This document shows, one piece after another, positions 33,701 through 45,720 of a stretch of 64,000 nucleotides of DNA. Location: positions 50,726,423 through 50,790,422 of the forward strand of contig CM031615.1 of assembly GCA_018398815.1 (NCBI GenBank). The letters are read 5' to 3'. This DNA is from Conus ventricosus (taxonomy: Eukaryota; Mollusca; Gastropoda; Neogastropoda; Conidae). Each line of letters starts with the position of its first letter. Position 1 is the first letter of the stretch. Both the position numbers and the translations under genes were made by a program. The notes under the pieces are model-generated. The model was not told where the DNA came from, made no database searches, and was given only the letters and a program-made list of their open reading frames with translations.

Positions 33701-34357
33701 ATGGAGCAGACGACTTTGGTGTCAATGCCGATGTTAAACTTTATGATAAAATCCCCTCATTGTTCATTGATTTGTGGCAGACTGGTTGTGGAAAAAAACA
33801 ATATTTGTCCTCGACCTATTACAAACAGTTTATCGTTATATTTTGATCATATAGTAATTTTCTGCCCAACACTTAAATGGAACAAAGCATATAATGATAG
33901 AAGGTTTATATGGTGGATGATGACATATATTTGATTGATCCCAGCAATAAGCTGAGTGAGTGTTTAGAACACTTTTATAAATTGTTTGAGGGAACGCAGA
34001 CACTATTTATTATAGATGACTGTTCGGCAGAAAGAGACATAGTTAAAAAGAAACACTTTGTCAAAACTGGCTTTCAGTGGAAGACATGCTGGGATAAGTG
34101 TGTGGATTTTATGTCAGAAATATAACTCCATTTTAAAAGACTTTAGAGAACAGTTAAAGACTGTAGTTTTATTTCACATGAAAGACAGAGATGCATTTGT
34201 TGAACGTATGCGCGAAAATGATGTTATTGAAAATGATCAGGAAAAACACAGGATTAAGCAAAAACTAAAATCTGAAAAGTTTAGAAAATTAGAATTAAAA
34301 ACAGACAATCCTACACGTATGTTTGTTTGTAAAAAATCGTTATTTTTTGGTTTTTGA
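33701..34357 (+). pseudogene. Polinton packaging ATPase (FtsK/HerA-type), frameshifted
   Basis: The ATPase powers genome packaging into capsids. The Walker A region reads QTGCGK near 33780, followed in another frame by IVIFCPTLKWNKAYNDRRFI (about 33850-33905) and the Walker B strand TLFIIDDCSAERD (about 34003-34040). The C-terminal part is VWILCQKYNSILKDFREQLK to KKSLFFGF and a stop at 34355-34357. At least three frame changes are present (about 33775, 33910, 34085). The ATG at 33701 gives about 218 residues, close to the usual size. The last 90 codons lie inside the right TIR and are duplicated in the left TIR. Confidence 0.85.
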
Positions 34358-34459
34358 AGTCTTATTTTGTCAGAGAACAGTAAAAATGCCGGCATTAGAG
34401 TCAACCGCCCGAAATGGTTGAGGGCGGTTGAGCTAATGCCGGCATTGTACTGTTTCTCT
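34088..34459. repeat. Polinton right terminal inverted repeat
   Basis: Inverted copy of 19155-19525. It includes the ATPase C-terminus and an outer 88-bp palindrome (34372-34459) whose arms AGAGAACAGTAAAAATGCCGGCATTAG and CTAATGCCGGCATTGTACTGTTTCTCT have a few mismatches. Identity with the left TIR is high across coding and palindromic parts. Confidence 0.9.
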
Positions 34460-35060
34460 AGGTTGTGTCTCTAGTTTATTGGGATGGTGTGATATCTTTG
34501 TGATGGTTGTGGTAATGGTGGATTGATAATAATGGTAAGGGGGGAAAAGGGGGGGGGGGGGGGGGGAACGGAGGGGAAAAAAAAAAGGTTTAGGTGAATA
34601 AAATAAATGTTTTCGTTGGGTGATGAAAGAGGTAGTGGTGTTTGCGTGGGTAGTTGAGAAGGTGTGTGGGTAATTTTGGGGGAGGGAAGGGGATGGAAGA
34701 TAAATGGGTGATAAGGTATGATTGGGGTGGGGGGTGGGGGGTGAGGTGGGAAAAAAAGGAACAAGAAAAAGGGGGGGATGGGGGGGGGGAGGAGGAGGGT
34801 AATGTGTTTGTGGGGGGGGGGGGGGAGGGAAGGGGGGCAAGAGAAGGAGAGCTATATCTCATCATCCACTATGGGGTGGGAGGTGGGGGTGGGAGGTTCA
34901 TATAAATGGTGTTGTTTAAAAAATGAACAATGCTGTGGGATGATGTTCATTGCAACAGGTGAAATAATGTGTTGGCATCAATATGTGATGTTTGTTGGGG
35001 AGAAGTTTGTGATCAATGAAAAAAACGGGTATCATGTGTTGCCACACACACACACACACA

Positions 35061-35098
<38 letters not shown>

Positions 35099-35323
35099 CA
35101 CACACACCACACACACACACACAACAAACACACACACACACACACACAACACACACACACACACACACAAAACACCAAAAACACAAAGGGTGGGGGGATG
35201 GGGGACCACATATAAACATTGTTCTGGGTGAGTTAAGATCATGTGATATGTGAGACTAACTGTGGAGAGTTTTCCACACATATTTACTCACACATACACT
35301 CATTCACACACACACACACAACA

Positions 35324-35373
<50 letters not shown>

Positions 35374-36200
35374 CACACACACACTTAAAAAAAAATATTT
35401 TATCTTTCAATCAGTCACTGATAGGTGATGATCATATGAAGTAAATGGTAGTGTAGGAAGAGATTCTTCTCCGTTCCCTTAGGCAAGAATGGTGGAGGTA
35501 CTGGCAAGGGCTTCTGTATAGTGAAGGCTCTCCAGTGGTCAATAAAGTTTTGCACTCATCAGTGTGTTGGCAGGCCAGGATTGTTCTTTTGGTGTTGTTG
35601 GGACTGTTCCACCGTCATTGGGGCTGCATGGATAAATTAAAGACCCACCAGGGTGGAGTATTGCAGAGATGTGATGTCACAGTCGGAGAGTGCCCAGTTC
35701 TCAGTATCACAATGGTGGTCTTCTTCTTCGTTTACTTCGGTGGGGAATCCTGGAGGTACTGACAGAGGTTGTGTATGGTGAAGACCCTCCAGTGGTCAGT
35801 AGGTTTTGCACTCATTGGTGAGTTGGCAGGCAGGTTTCCACTTTGGGCCTAGCTGGAATGCCCAGCTGTCTCTTGGGGCTGCACTGCATTTTATAATTTG
35901 AAAGACTCACAGGTGTGGAGTATAGTGGACCCGTGATGTTGAGGTCAGGGGGCCTTATCTTCAGTCCAACAATGTTCACTTGGTCTGATCGGGGCATCCC
36001 GGGAGTATGCATCCCTCTTGTTGAGTCTGGGTGTGCTCAAGTCATCTTCCTATTTGTCTCCTTTTGGGAAAAATTTTAGATTTTTTTCCAAGGAGATTAC
36101 CTTTTACAGTTGGGGCTGCTGTCCTCCTTCCTTTGTCAGTTAGTTGGCTTCTTCTTTTTCCATATGTCGTAGAAGGGTTCACTGGATGGGAGTCTCTTCA
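34460..36200. repeat. Interspersed repeat, right part, after the Polinton
   Basis: It has a noisy inverted copy at about 42170-43900, recognisable by shared blocks such as GGTGAAATAATGTGTTGGCATC with the CA-rich tract, the CATTGGGGCTGCATGGATAA block, and ACAATGTTCACTTGGTC. It contains (CA)n tracts at 35043-35170 and 35305-35383. No coding signature is seen. Confidence 0.7.
35043..35383. repeat. Imperfect (CA)n microsatellites
   Basis: Two CA-rich tracts (35043-35170 with ACCAC and ACAACA interruptions, and 35305-35383), separated by about 130 bp. Confidence 0.9.
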
Positions 36201-36660
36201 GTGATGAAAAATGGTAAAATTTTTAAATAAGTATACCACAGGGTGGGCCAAAAGTTTAACAAGTGGAAAATGTAGTGTGATGGGCAAGGGGGGCAAGGTG
36301 GGGGGGCATGGAAAATATCATTTTTTGGAAAAAAAAAGAAAAAAGGGGGGGATGGAATAATGGATAATTGGGCAAAGCTTAAGTGGAACAAACAGGTAAG
36401 GAGTTATTCATTGCCATAAGGAAATAGTTATGATAGCATTGGCAGAAAGCCGCGAGTTTTTTGGGGGGGGGGGGGGGGGGAAATGTCAATGACCAAATTT
36501 AGGGGAAAGGGGTTTTTGGATTGAAAATAATCCCGCTCACACACACACGAGCATGTAAATACAGCATGCCACACATGTACATAGGCAGTACACAAGCAAC
36601 CACACACCCAACACAATATGCAAACATACACACAATGTTAAAAAAAAAAAAAAGGGTTTT
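36200..36660. other. Noisy sequence, nothing assigned
   Basis: G- and A-stretched text with a short (CA)-rich segment at 36536-36630. No gene or repeat boundary is visible. Confidence 0.5.
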
Positions 36661-36662
36661 AC

Positions 36663-36915
36663 ATTGTCACGGGCAAAATTCAACTCAACCAAATTTGTGG
36701 TCAATCGCCACCAGCCCGTGGGGCCCAAGGGCCCCAACTCAAACATTCTAGGCTAGGAAGAGGGCCCATAGGGCGGGTCCGGCCCTTAAGCTTAGTGGAG
36801 AGTTTCACCGAGCGTCCGACCCACCAGACTGATAAGCGCTTTGACCGAAGCCTCGATGTCTGCCCCAAAGGATCTACTGGGGCCCCCTTATCCCCCGGCC
36901 ACTTTGGGTTTTTGA
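36663..36915. repeat. Direct repeat flanking the Gypsy-like fragment, left copy (LTR candidate)
   Basis: Begins TGTCACGGGCAAAATTCAAC and contains CGCCACCAGCCCGTGGGGCC, a TTTCACCGAGC block, GCGCTTTGACC and GGCCACTTTG. A noisy direct copy is at about 39487-39760. The TGTCA start and its location on either side of a Gypsy-like pol make an LTR pair possible; a separate dispersed repeat is the alternative. Confidence 0.45.
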
Positions 36916-37059
36916 AAGCCCCCCCGGTCCCTTTTGAAAGGGGGAAAAGCCAGAGACAGCGGGGAAGTTGTTGAAGTTCGCAGGGGTTTTTAAAGAGAGG
37001 CACGTTTGGGCACGAAGGGGGGAGGAGAAACAGGTGCTGGGCCGGGTTTAGAAGAGTGC

Positions 37060-38940
37060 AAGGGCCCGGGGATTTTTCCCTGAAAAGTCTGCAAACCCAG
37101 TGGTGGGGCAAAGGAAGGGAAAAAGGGGAAATTGGGTTTTTCATTTGTCACAAGAAGGGACATGGGGCCCGAGGGATTGTCGCATGGGGTTTCCCCAAAA
37201 GGGCCCAGCCTTGAAAAGGGGTTTGGATAAGGGTCGTCAAGGGAAACGACCTGCAGTGGAACCAAAAGGGATTCGTCGGGAAGGGGGTTGGAGGGCCCTA
37301 TGGTTTAGCATGGAAAAGCTTTCCAGTGTCGGGGAAAGGGGGGCCACTAGGCTAAAGGGGTTCGTTACCAGGGGAAAAAGGGGGGTTTGGCCCAGCAAGG
37401 GAAAAAAGTGTTACGAGACCCTGGTTGTTCATGGGGGGGTAGTACGGAAAAACCTGGTCGATAAAGGGGGGATTTGGCAGGGCAAATCCGACCTGTACTC
37501 TAGTCGATGGCAACTGTGAGGGAGTTTCCGGTTGTAAGATAAATTTCGTCCCCCTTTTACTTCTCGGGCCGCTTTTGTTGCGTTGGAAATTGGAAAAACC
37601 CCCTTAACGTTTTTGATCATTGGAAATTTTCCAGGTGCAAAGGATCCGGGGGAAACCTGAGTTGTTGACTGCTACAGGGGCCGGGTTTCAGCAGGGAGCA
37701 AGAAGGGGGAAAAAGGGTTTGAAAAAACCGTTATTTTGTTCCGGGAAGGAAGTCGGGCATAGAGGGTGTCGCCTGATGATTTTAGGGCTGCCCCGGGGAA
37801 AAAAAGGGCCCCTTCGCTCGTAAAGGGTTTTTGGGGATTTTGGCAAAAAGGGGGAGGGGGAAACCCGGGAGGTTAGAGGGGGTGAGACAGAATTTCTTGT
37901 GAAAGGGGGCTGTTGAAACCGGGGTGTTAAAAGGGGGAAAGGGAACGGTGAGGTGACCCCCTCATTTAGGGTCCCAGCATTTTTAATCGTGAACTGTCAT
38001 GTCAGTGGGTCACGATTTCCGCCCCTTGGCGAGTAAAACTCGGCCCCTTTTTTTTTAAAAGGCCCGCCCGAGTTTTTTTTGGATGATTTTCATGGCGCAG
38101 AAAGCAATCATTAAAGAGGTGAAAGAGACCCAGCAGAAGGGGGGGGGTTTTTTGGTTCCCTAAGTTCCAAAAGAGTCATACAGGGATGTGTCACTGAAAA
38201 AGGGGCCCTAGACAGAAGGGATTCCAGGTTTTGTTTGTGGGCGACACCAAAGCAGCCGGAAAGAGGAAAGGGGAAAGTTTAAAAATTTTCAGAGAGACCA
38301 AAGCCCAAAAACAGAAGTCAGGGTCTGCAGGTTTTTTTGGGTTTATAGGGATTTTTTGCCCCAAAACTTTGCCGCAACAGAGTCCCCCTCAGTGTTTTTG
38401 TCAAGGCGGGGAAAACCGGCAGTGGCGAATGGTCAACGCTGCGAGCAAGCACTGCAGACGGATTTTTGGAAAAAAACTGGGTTTTCCCGTCCCTTCTTGA
38501 AGCTACCAGATTGCCCAAAACCATTTTTGTTGCGGACGATGATCAGGTGGTGGGTAGGGCAGTATTGTTGCGGGGAGCATAAAGAGGTCGAGTTTCCTGT
38601 GAGAAAACAGGGGAATTTTGAAAAAGTGTGAAGAAGGGGTTTCCCCAACGGGGGAAAAAGGGAGGGGTTTAGCATCTTGTGGGCCGTGCAGAAATTCCAA
38701 AAAATTACTTGTAGGGGAAAAAAGAGTTCGTGATCGAGCCGGATCATCAACCACTAAAATTTCCCCTGCGGGACCCCACGTTAAAAAAAACAGCAGGTTC
38801 TGCTTTGGGGGCAAGGGCACTGAAAGCCCTACGGTTTATCGGTGCAGTACTTTCCCGGGTTCGCCCGGGAATTCGGACCTGACTTTTTAAGTGGTGTCTA
38901 GCAAGCTGCAACTCAGGGGAAGTCGGGCCCGAAACCCGGG
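37060..38940 (+). pseudogene. Gypsy-like LTR retrotransposon pol remnant (RT to RNase H), noisy
   Basis: Fragments are in the order expected for Gypsy pol: around 38040-38090 a text corresponding to the FGLxNAPxxFQ region, then around 38310-38400 GFFGFIGIFCPK (connection-domain SFLGLxGYYRxF region), KLPDCPKPFLLRT at about 38500-38540 and the RNase H start (broken) to about 38760. Frames change every few dozen bases in step with the homopolymer noise. Gag, protease and integrase are not readable; the part 37.06-37.9 kb is assigned only by position. It sits between two direct repeats (36663 and 39487). Confidence 0.6.
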
Positions 38941-39486
38941 GGCTTTTTTGAAAAATGTGTTGATGACATTTAAAGGGTTATTGGATAGGGGTTTTCTTTC
39001 CCCCATTTGGGCTATTTTTCAAAATTTTTTTTTTTGGGGAAGATTTGTTCATTTTTTCTTTGTGGACTTGTTCATGGGGAATTAGTTAGGGCTTGGAGCA
39101 TACAGTCGTTGGTAGTGATGCATTATTTGCAACGAGTGGGGATGGAAAACCCCCTCAGTAAAGTGTCATGGCGTGATCATATTAAAATTGTGCTTTTCAT
39201 AATAATTGTGAAAGAAGTTGTGGAAAATCCGCAGGTGGGGGTTTTTGGGAAAAGTCGCACAGAGGTCTTTATAAAATGAGTTGAAATAACGAAAGAGCGC
39301 ACGTCAATGATAACCATTGGAGTGGTATTCTTTAATGATAATTTTAAAAACTTTTTGAACCTTTTTGTAAAGTTTTTTTTTTTAAACTTTGCGCGTGTAG
39401 CTTTTGTGTCACAAATTCGGTTGTTGTCTTTTTTGTGGGGGTTTTTTTTGAGACAATGCGGAGCATAGTTTTTTGAAAGGGGGAAA

Positions 39487-39785
39487 TTGTCAGGGCCCAA
39501 AAATTAAAACTAACCCAAAATTTCCCGTGGAAAATCGCCACCAGCCCATTTGGGCCCAAAGCCCTAACTCAAACTTTAGGCGGGGAAGACGGGCCCATAG
39601 GTCGGGCCCGGGCCCTTTAAAAGCTTATTGGAGAGGTTTCCCCGAGACAGCCCAAACCCCCCTAGACTGCCTAAGCGGCTTTGACCAAACCCCTCGATGC
39701 CCTGCCCAAGGGCCCTCAGTACCTGGGCCAGCCTTACCCGGGGCCACTTTGTGAACAGGCGTAAATTGTCAGTTTAGACATCGTG
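39487..39785. repeat. Direct repeat flanking the Gypsy-like fragment, right copy (LTR candidate)
   Basis: Shares CGCCACCAGCCC, GGGCCC..GGTCGGGCCC, AAGCTTATTGGAGAGGTTTC, GCTTTGACC and GGCCACTTTGTG blocks with 36663-36915 in the same orientation and order. Confidence 0.45.
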
Positions 39786-40664
39786 ACGCCCCCCCCAATT
39801 TTCACGGGCCCAAATTTTGATTGACCAGGTCCACCACTTAAGCCACACGGCACCAGTTAAAAAAAAAAGGGGGGGAAGGTAGTGTGTGGTGGGGGGTGAA
39901 ATCTGGCAAATCAAAAAAAATGGCAATTGACCACCACAGAGAGAAAGGGCGGGAAAGGTTTGAGGGCCCTGATTTTGAAGGTCCAAGGGAAATTTGGGGG
40001 AAAAACTTGGGTTGTCGGGGGAAAAATACTCCCAAAGGTCGGGGCCCGGGGGACAGGGGTTTAGGCATAAAGGAATACGTGATGGGAGAGGGGGGGGAGG
40101 AGAAAACAAACGGAAAAAAGGAGAGAGAGGGAGAAGTCCGGGGAAGTGGGCTCTCGCCTACAGGAAGGGGGAGATGAAGGGGGAGAACGGGGGGAAGAAC
40201 GAACAGAGACAGAGAGGGGGAGGGGTTCTAGGATGCTTGAAAAAAGCAAGGGGATGGGGGGAGGAGAAAAGAAAACCCAAGTGGAGAGATTAGCATAAAG
40301 ATAGCTGCAGGGGAAAGGGACTGAGGAGAGATGGGGAGAGAAGAGATAGTTGCAAAATTTATGAAGAAGAAAAGAAAAAAAAGAAAAAAAAAAGAAAAGA
40401 AACCCATGTCCATTTGATAAGAGCAGACTAAAAAGAGAGAGAGAGAAGAGAGGAAATGCGTTAATGCAGGAAGAAAGAAAGGAAACAGTCATGTTGATAG
40501 TCACTGTTCTCCCAAAACCGGGGGGTTTTCGCCCTCTTTCCCGGGGCAGCGTCCTTCGCCAAGCAGAACCACAGCCCCAACGCCAACAGTCTCACCTGCC
40601 CCGGGCGCCATCGGGGACCAACACCGCCCCCGGAAGTTGTGTCGTTTTTGTAAAAGTGAAAGTG

Positions 40665-40695
<31 letters not shown>

Positions 40696-42165
40696 AAGTG
40701 ATTCGGAAAAATTTAAGATCACCTGGCCGGGAAAGGAAAAACTATTTTTTCCCGGGGGTTAGTTAAGATGTTTTGAAAATGATTTTGTGAAGTTCGGGAA
40801 AGAGAGAATTTTTTTTTTTTTTTTGATTTTTTAGGCTTGATGTTTTTTTTAAATGATCATGTATAGAAAAAGTTATAGACTTTACTAGTGGTTTGATGTG
40901 AGGGAATGCATGATATAGGAATAAAATTGTAAGCAACCCTGTGAGTGGGGTTTGGGCTGTGCGCTAGTCCTTCCCACTGACTTTACACCGATTTTTGACA
41001 TACATGGGAATCTTATGAGTGGTGGTAATAATGAAATTTATGAGGGTGGTCATATATTGGGAACAAACACACCCCACAAAACACCCCCACACACACACCA
41101 CACACACCACACACACACACACACACACAAACAAACAACACACACACACCAAAAACCCACATGTAAAAAACACCCGAGCATCCCTTATCCCGAGGGGTGA
41201 TAAAGAGTACAAGGTACAAGGGGGAAAAAGGAAAAAGAAAGTGGCAGGGGGGAAAGGGGGAAAAATGTTGGGGTGTGGTGTGTGTGTGTGTGTTTTGTGG
41301 TGTTTTTGTGTGTTGTGTGTGGTTGTGTTGTTGTGTTGCAATTTTATGTTTTGGTGGGTGTGTTTTTGTGGAATTATATGGTTGTTTTTGCAGTGGTGGA
41401 CCGGGGTTAGTCATGAAATTTGGGGTTTGGGGAAGAGGTGAGCGGGGGTAAAGGGAAAAAAGCGGGGGGGGGGGGGGGGGTAGGTGGTGGGAGGGGGGGG
41501 GAAAGGATAGGGGAAGTTTCAGAGGTAGGTAGCGGGGGGGGGGGAAGAACATGGGGTGTGGGGAAAGTAAAAGAGAAGGGAGGGGGGAAAAATTTAATTT
41601 AAAAAAAAAAAAAATAAAATAAATAAATAAAAAAGTAAAGTGGGGGGGGGGGGGGGTTTTAAGGGGGAAAGGGGTTAAAAAAAAATTTTAAAAATTAAAA
41701 TGAGGGAAACGGGGGCTGAAAACCTACTGTATAAAAGTGAGTAAAGGGGAAATGTGGTGGGGGGTGAAAGTAAAATGTGTTTTTGATGTTGTGTTTTGGT
41801 GGGGGATATTGCCAACTGATGTGGAAGTGGGGGGTATGTGTGTTTGGTTTTTTTGGGGAAAATTGATCCCTTGGGGTGTAGTTTTCCCCTTTTGGGCAAT
41901 GAGATGGGATTTTTGAGTTGTGATTCAAAGCTGTCCTTTTGTATGCCAGAGTCCCCAAAACTTTGAAAATGGTTGATGTTGTTTTTGGGTGTGGTTAAAG
42001 GTGGGGACGGGTTTGGGTGGGTTGGTGGGGGAAATTTCACCAGGGGTTTCAAAAAGAGCTTGTTTTAAAGTGTGCTTTATGTTTCCCCTATGTTTTTCTT
42101 GCACACAGCGGGAGGGGATGGCATATATAATGTTGGGGCCCTTGACAGAAAAATGTGCTTTTGAC
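39786..42165. other. Noisy region with SINE-like and A-rich fragments, no genes assigned
   Basis: Contains a GC-rich segment at 40510-40640 followed by GTAAAAGTGAAAGTG and an A-rich tail (40668-40697), which looks like a SINE 3' end. A CA-rich tract is at 41067-41155, with G- and A-rich low-complexity text after it. The open frames here are compositional. Confidence 0.45.
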
Positions 42166-42169
42166 TGTT

Positions 42170-43033
42170 AGGAGTTTTTTGGGGGCCCTGTAAGAGGGTG
42201 TCTGCACTATAGGGAAATTGAAGAACCCAAACAAACCCTGAAAAAGGGAAGGGGACGGGCACCCCCAACGGGAAAAAGGTAGCCCCTTTTTTTTGGAAAA
42301 AATCAAAAAAATTTTTTCCCAAAGGGGAACAATAGGAAGTTTGACTTGAGCACACCCGTTTCAACAAGAGGGATGCATACAAAACCGTTTTCCCCATGGG
42401 ACCAAGTGAACATTGTTGGATAAAGTTTGGGTCCCCTGACCTCAACATCACGGGTTCCCACTATACCCCACCCTGTGAGCTTTCAATTACAATGCAGGGG
42501 CGGGCCCAAAGAGACAGCTGAGCTTTCCCCAGCTGGGGCCCAAAGTGGAAACCCCCCCTTTGAAAACTCCCCAAAGGGAGTGCAAAACCTACTGACCACG
42601 GGAAAGGGTCTTCACCAAAAACACCCAACCCGTCAGTACCCCCCGGGATTCCCCCCCAAAGGGGGAAAAAGAAGAAGAAGACCACCATTTGTAACGGGAA
42701 AACGGGGCCCAACTCAGACTTTTACATCACATTTTCTGCAATACCCCCAACCCTGGGGGGTTTCTTTAATTTATCCATGCAGCCCCAATGAGGGTGGAAC
42801 AGCCCCAAACAACCCCAAAAAGAAAAACCCGGGCCGGGCCAACACATGATGAGTGAAAAACTTATTGACCACTGGAGACCCTTCACCATACAAACCCCTT
42901 GCCAGTCCCCTCCCCCCATTTGCCAAAGGGAACGGAAAAATTTCTCATCCTACATTTCCCAAATTGACTTCTTTATGATCATAACCTATCAGGAGTTTGA
43001 TGATAATAATAATTTTTTTTTTAAAGTGTGGTG

Positions 43034-43068
<35 letters not shown>

Positions 43069-44215
43069 GTGTTGGTGTGTGTGTGAATATGATTGTGTGA
43101 GTAATAGTGTGTGAAAACTCCCCACAGTTAGTAAAAACTTATCACATGATTTTAATCACCCAAACAATTTTTTTATATGTGGTCCCCCATCCCCCCCCCC
43201 TTTTGTGTTTTGTTGTGTGTGGTGGTGTGTGTGGTGGTGTGTGTGTGTGTGTGTGTGGGGTTTGTGGTGTGTTGGGTGTGTTGTGAAAAAAACATATACC
43301 CTTTTTTTTCTTTGGGATCACTTTTCTTCTCTCAAAAAAACACACATATTGATGCCAACACATTTTTTCACCTGTTGCAATGAAAAAACATCCCCCCAGC
43401 ATTTTCATTTTTTTTTAAAACAAAAAACCTTTTTTTATAGGGAACCTCCCACCCCCACCCCCCACCCCCTAGTGGTGATGAGAAAAGGGGCTTCCTTTTT
43501 CTTCCCCCCCCTTCCCTCCCCCCCCCCAAACCTTTTTTACCCCCCTCCTCCCCCCCACCCACCCCCCCCCTTTTTTTTTTTTTTTTCCCCCCCCCCCCCA
43601 CCCCCCCACCCCCCCCCCCCCCCCCCGATCAAACCTTATCCCCCCTTTTATTTCCACCCCCTTCCCCCCTTAACATTCCCCAAAAACCCCTTTCTCAAAA
43701 CCCAGCAAAACCTCCCCTTTATCTCTTTATCCCCCCAACAAAAATCATTTTTTTATTCCCAAAACCCTTTTTTTTTTTTTCCCCTCATTTCCCCCCCCCC
43801 CCCCTTTTTTTTCCCCCTTCCCAAATTATTAAAAACCAACCATTACCAAAAACCTTTCACAAAGAAAAACCACCCCCCAAAAAACAAGACAAAAAAAACC
43901 CAAATCATATCAAACACACCCCCCCCCACCCCAAACCCCCCCCCCCCCCCTTTTCCTTCCATAACCCCCCCATGTCATTTCCCAAAAAACCGGCTATTCT
44001 CCCCACCACAGGGGAAGCAACAGATGATCATTTTTCGTTCTTTTCCCTTTTTTTTTTTCGTTTTTCGTTTTTTTTTTGGGTTACTTTCCCAAATTTTTTA
44101 AATGTGATTTTTTTTTTCGCCTGAAAAGCCCCCAAAGTGGGGGAAATGCATGTGCTTGTCCAGTTTCTTTGTTTGTCAATTCATTGGGGGTAAAAACAAA
44201 CTCATTTCTAAATTT
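42170..44215 (-). repeat. Noisy inverted copy of the Polinton flanks: an empty site
   Basis: Read on the minus strand, 44215 to about 43915 corresponds to 18838-19154 and about 43895 to about 42170 corresponds to 34460-36200, with no Polinton between. Around the join the minus strand reads GGTGTGTTTGATATGATTTGGGTT, against GGTGTGTGTGTGTGATATGATAGGGT at the left Polinton flank and AGGTTGTGTCTC at the right. Error load is high but many 12-20 base words are intact. Confidence 0.75.
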
Positions 44216-45040
44216 TTAACTTCGTTCGCCCGCCATCATCACTCCATTTTGAAATAAATTCGCCGTTGGGGTATAACTCGGGTTTAAAAAGGGGCCAAAA
44301 ATGGTAAAGCGGGATTCCCACGAAAAGCATATAGACATTAACGATTTAGACTCCATGAAAAGAAAAACTGGGCGCCCTGATATTCGCAGAAAATTTTAAC
44401 TGTTTGGTTTTGGAATGTGTGGTAAAACCCAAAGGGTTTTTGAGGGAGGGGAACACTTTTTTGGGCTGACTTTAAAAAAAGACTTGTACTTTTGTAGATG
44501 GTAAAAATGGGTTTTTCCCTTGTAAAAGAAAAGTGACAGATGTATTGTACTTTGGGATTTTTGGCGTTTCAATCGATAAAATGCTTTAAAAAACTTGAAT
44601 CAAGACAGCCCTTTATCAAAAATTTTTTCAAAAAAAGTTTCAGATTGGGTTTTTTCAAAATTGCTGTACATACATATGGGAAAAAAACCAACATCCCCCT
44701 GCTTTTTTAATGTTTTCCATTGTGTAGAAAAGGGAAAGAAGACGAAGTAAAATTTTGTTCCCGTGCTGCCCCTTTTCTAAACGAAAAAAGGGAAAAGTAA
44801 TATACATTTTTAAAAAAAATAAAAGAATTTTCCCGGCTGGTTTAAAATTTAAATTTGCTTCTACTTCCAATAATTAACGAACAAATGGAAATCTGTCCAT
44901 TTACCTTAAAAAGCATCTAAATTACGATTTTTTTCTTTTTTTCCCAATTTTGTTGCATTTCATCAATTTTGACCGTTTTAAAAAATTGAATATTTCCAGA
45001 TTCACCCTTACGAGGGGAAATGGCTTTTTTTGTGAATAAA
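44216..45040. other. Noisy region, possible broken coding text
   Basis: A + strand text from about 44302 reads MVKRDSHEKHIDINDLDSMK before frames break, and reads as if protein-coding in patches to about 44560. No family recognised. Confidence 0.3.
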
Positions 45041-45279
45041 ATTATCCCCTAAACCGTATCTCTCCCCTCTCCTCCCCTCTCTCCTCTTCTCTCTCTCTCT
45101 TTTCCCCTCTCTCTCTCTCCCCTCTCTTCCAAAAAAAAAAAAAAAAAAAAACACACTCACCACACACACACCACACCACACACACACACACACACCAAAA
45201 CACCCACACACACACAACACAAAAACCCCATCTCGCTCCCGCTGGTGTGTGTGTGGTTGTGGTGTGTGTTGGGGGTTTG

Positions 45280-45310
<31 letters not shown>

Positions 45311-45720
45311 CTGTCTGTTTGTCTCTTTCCCCCCCCTCTCTCTCTCTCTCTCCCCTCTCTCTCTCTCTCTCCCCCTTTCTCCCCCTCCCCCTCACTCTCT
45401 CTCTCTCTCTCTCCTCACACACACACCCCACACACCACACACACACACCAACACACCCACACACACACACACCCACACAAAACACCCCCACAAACTCGCT
45501 CCCGCTGTGTGGTGTGTGTTTTGTGTCTGTGTGTCTGGTGTCTTTTTTTCTCTTTTTTCCCTTTCCCCTTCTCTCTCTCTTCTCCCCTCTCTTTTCTTCT
45601 CTCCTCCTCTTCTCTCTCTCTCTTCCCCCTCTCCCCCCCACACCCAAAAAAACCCCCACACACACAACACACACACAACACCACCACACACACACACACA
45701 CACACACCACACATACACAC
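45041..45720. repeat. Noisy compound microsatellite block
   Basis: Alternating (CT)n, (CA)n, (GT)n and homopolymer runs; three partial copies of a (CA)n-CTCGCTCCCGCTG-(GT)n module are visible around 45235, 45495 and 45720. Confidence 0.85.

Larger units (their letters stand above)
19155..34459. mobile_element. Polinton/Maverick element, about 15.3 kb, decayed
   Basis: The ends are inverted copies of each other over about 370 bp (19155-19525 and 34088-34459) and begin AGAGAACAGTATAATGCCGG. The interior carries a protein-primed family B DNA polymerase (-), a retroviral-type integrase (+), an FtsK/HerA-type packaging ATPase (+), a probable double-jelly-roll capsid protein (-) and several small proteins. 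This gene set and size are diagnostic of Polintons, virus-like self-synthesising transposons. Six bases left of the element are TAGGGT; the right flank reads (T)AGGTTG, consistent with a 6-bp duplication with one change. An inverted copy of the flanks without the element lies at 42.2-44.2 kb. Every large gene has frame breaks; 26.87-33.4 kb is also low-quality sequence. Confidence 0.9.

Noticed and set aside
43205..44101. A 298-codon Pro/Phe/Thr-rich frame
   Set aside because: It lies in corrupted C- and T-run sequence that corresponds to non-coding repeat flanks elsewhere in the window.
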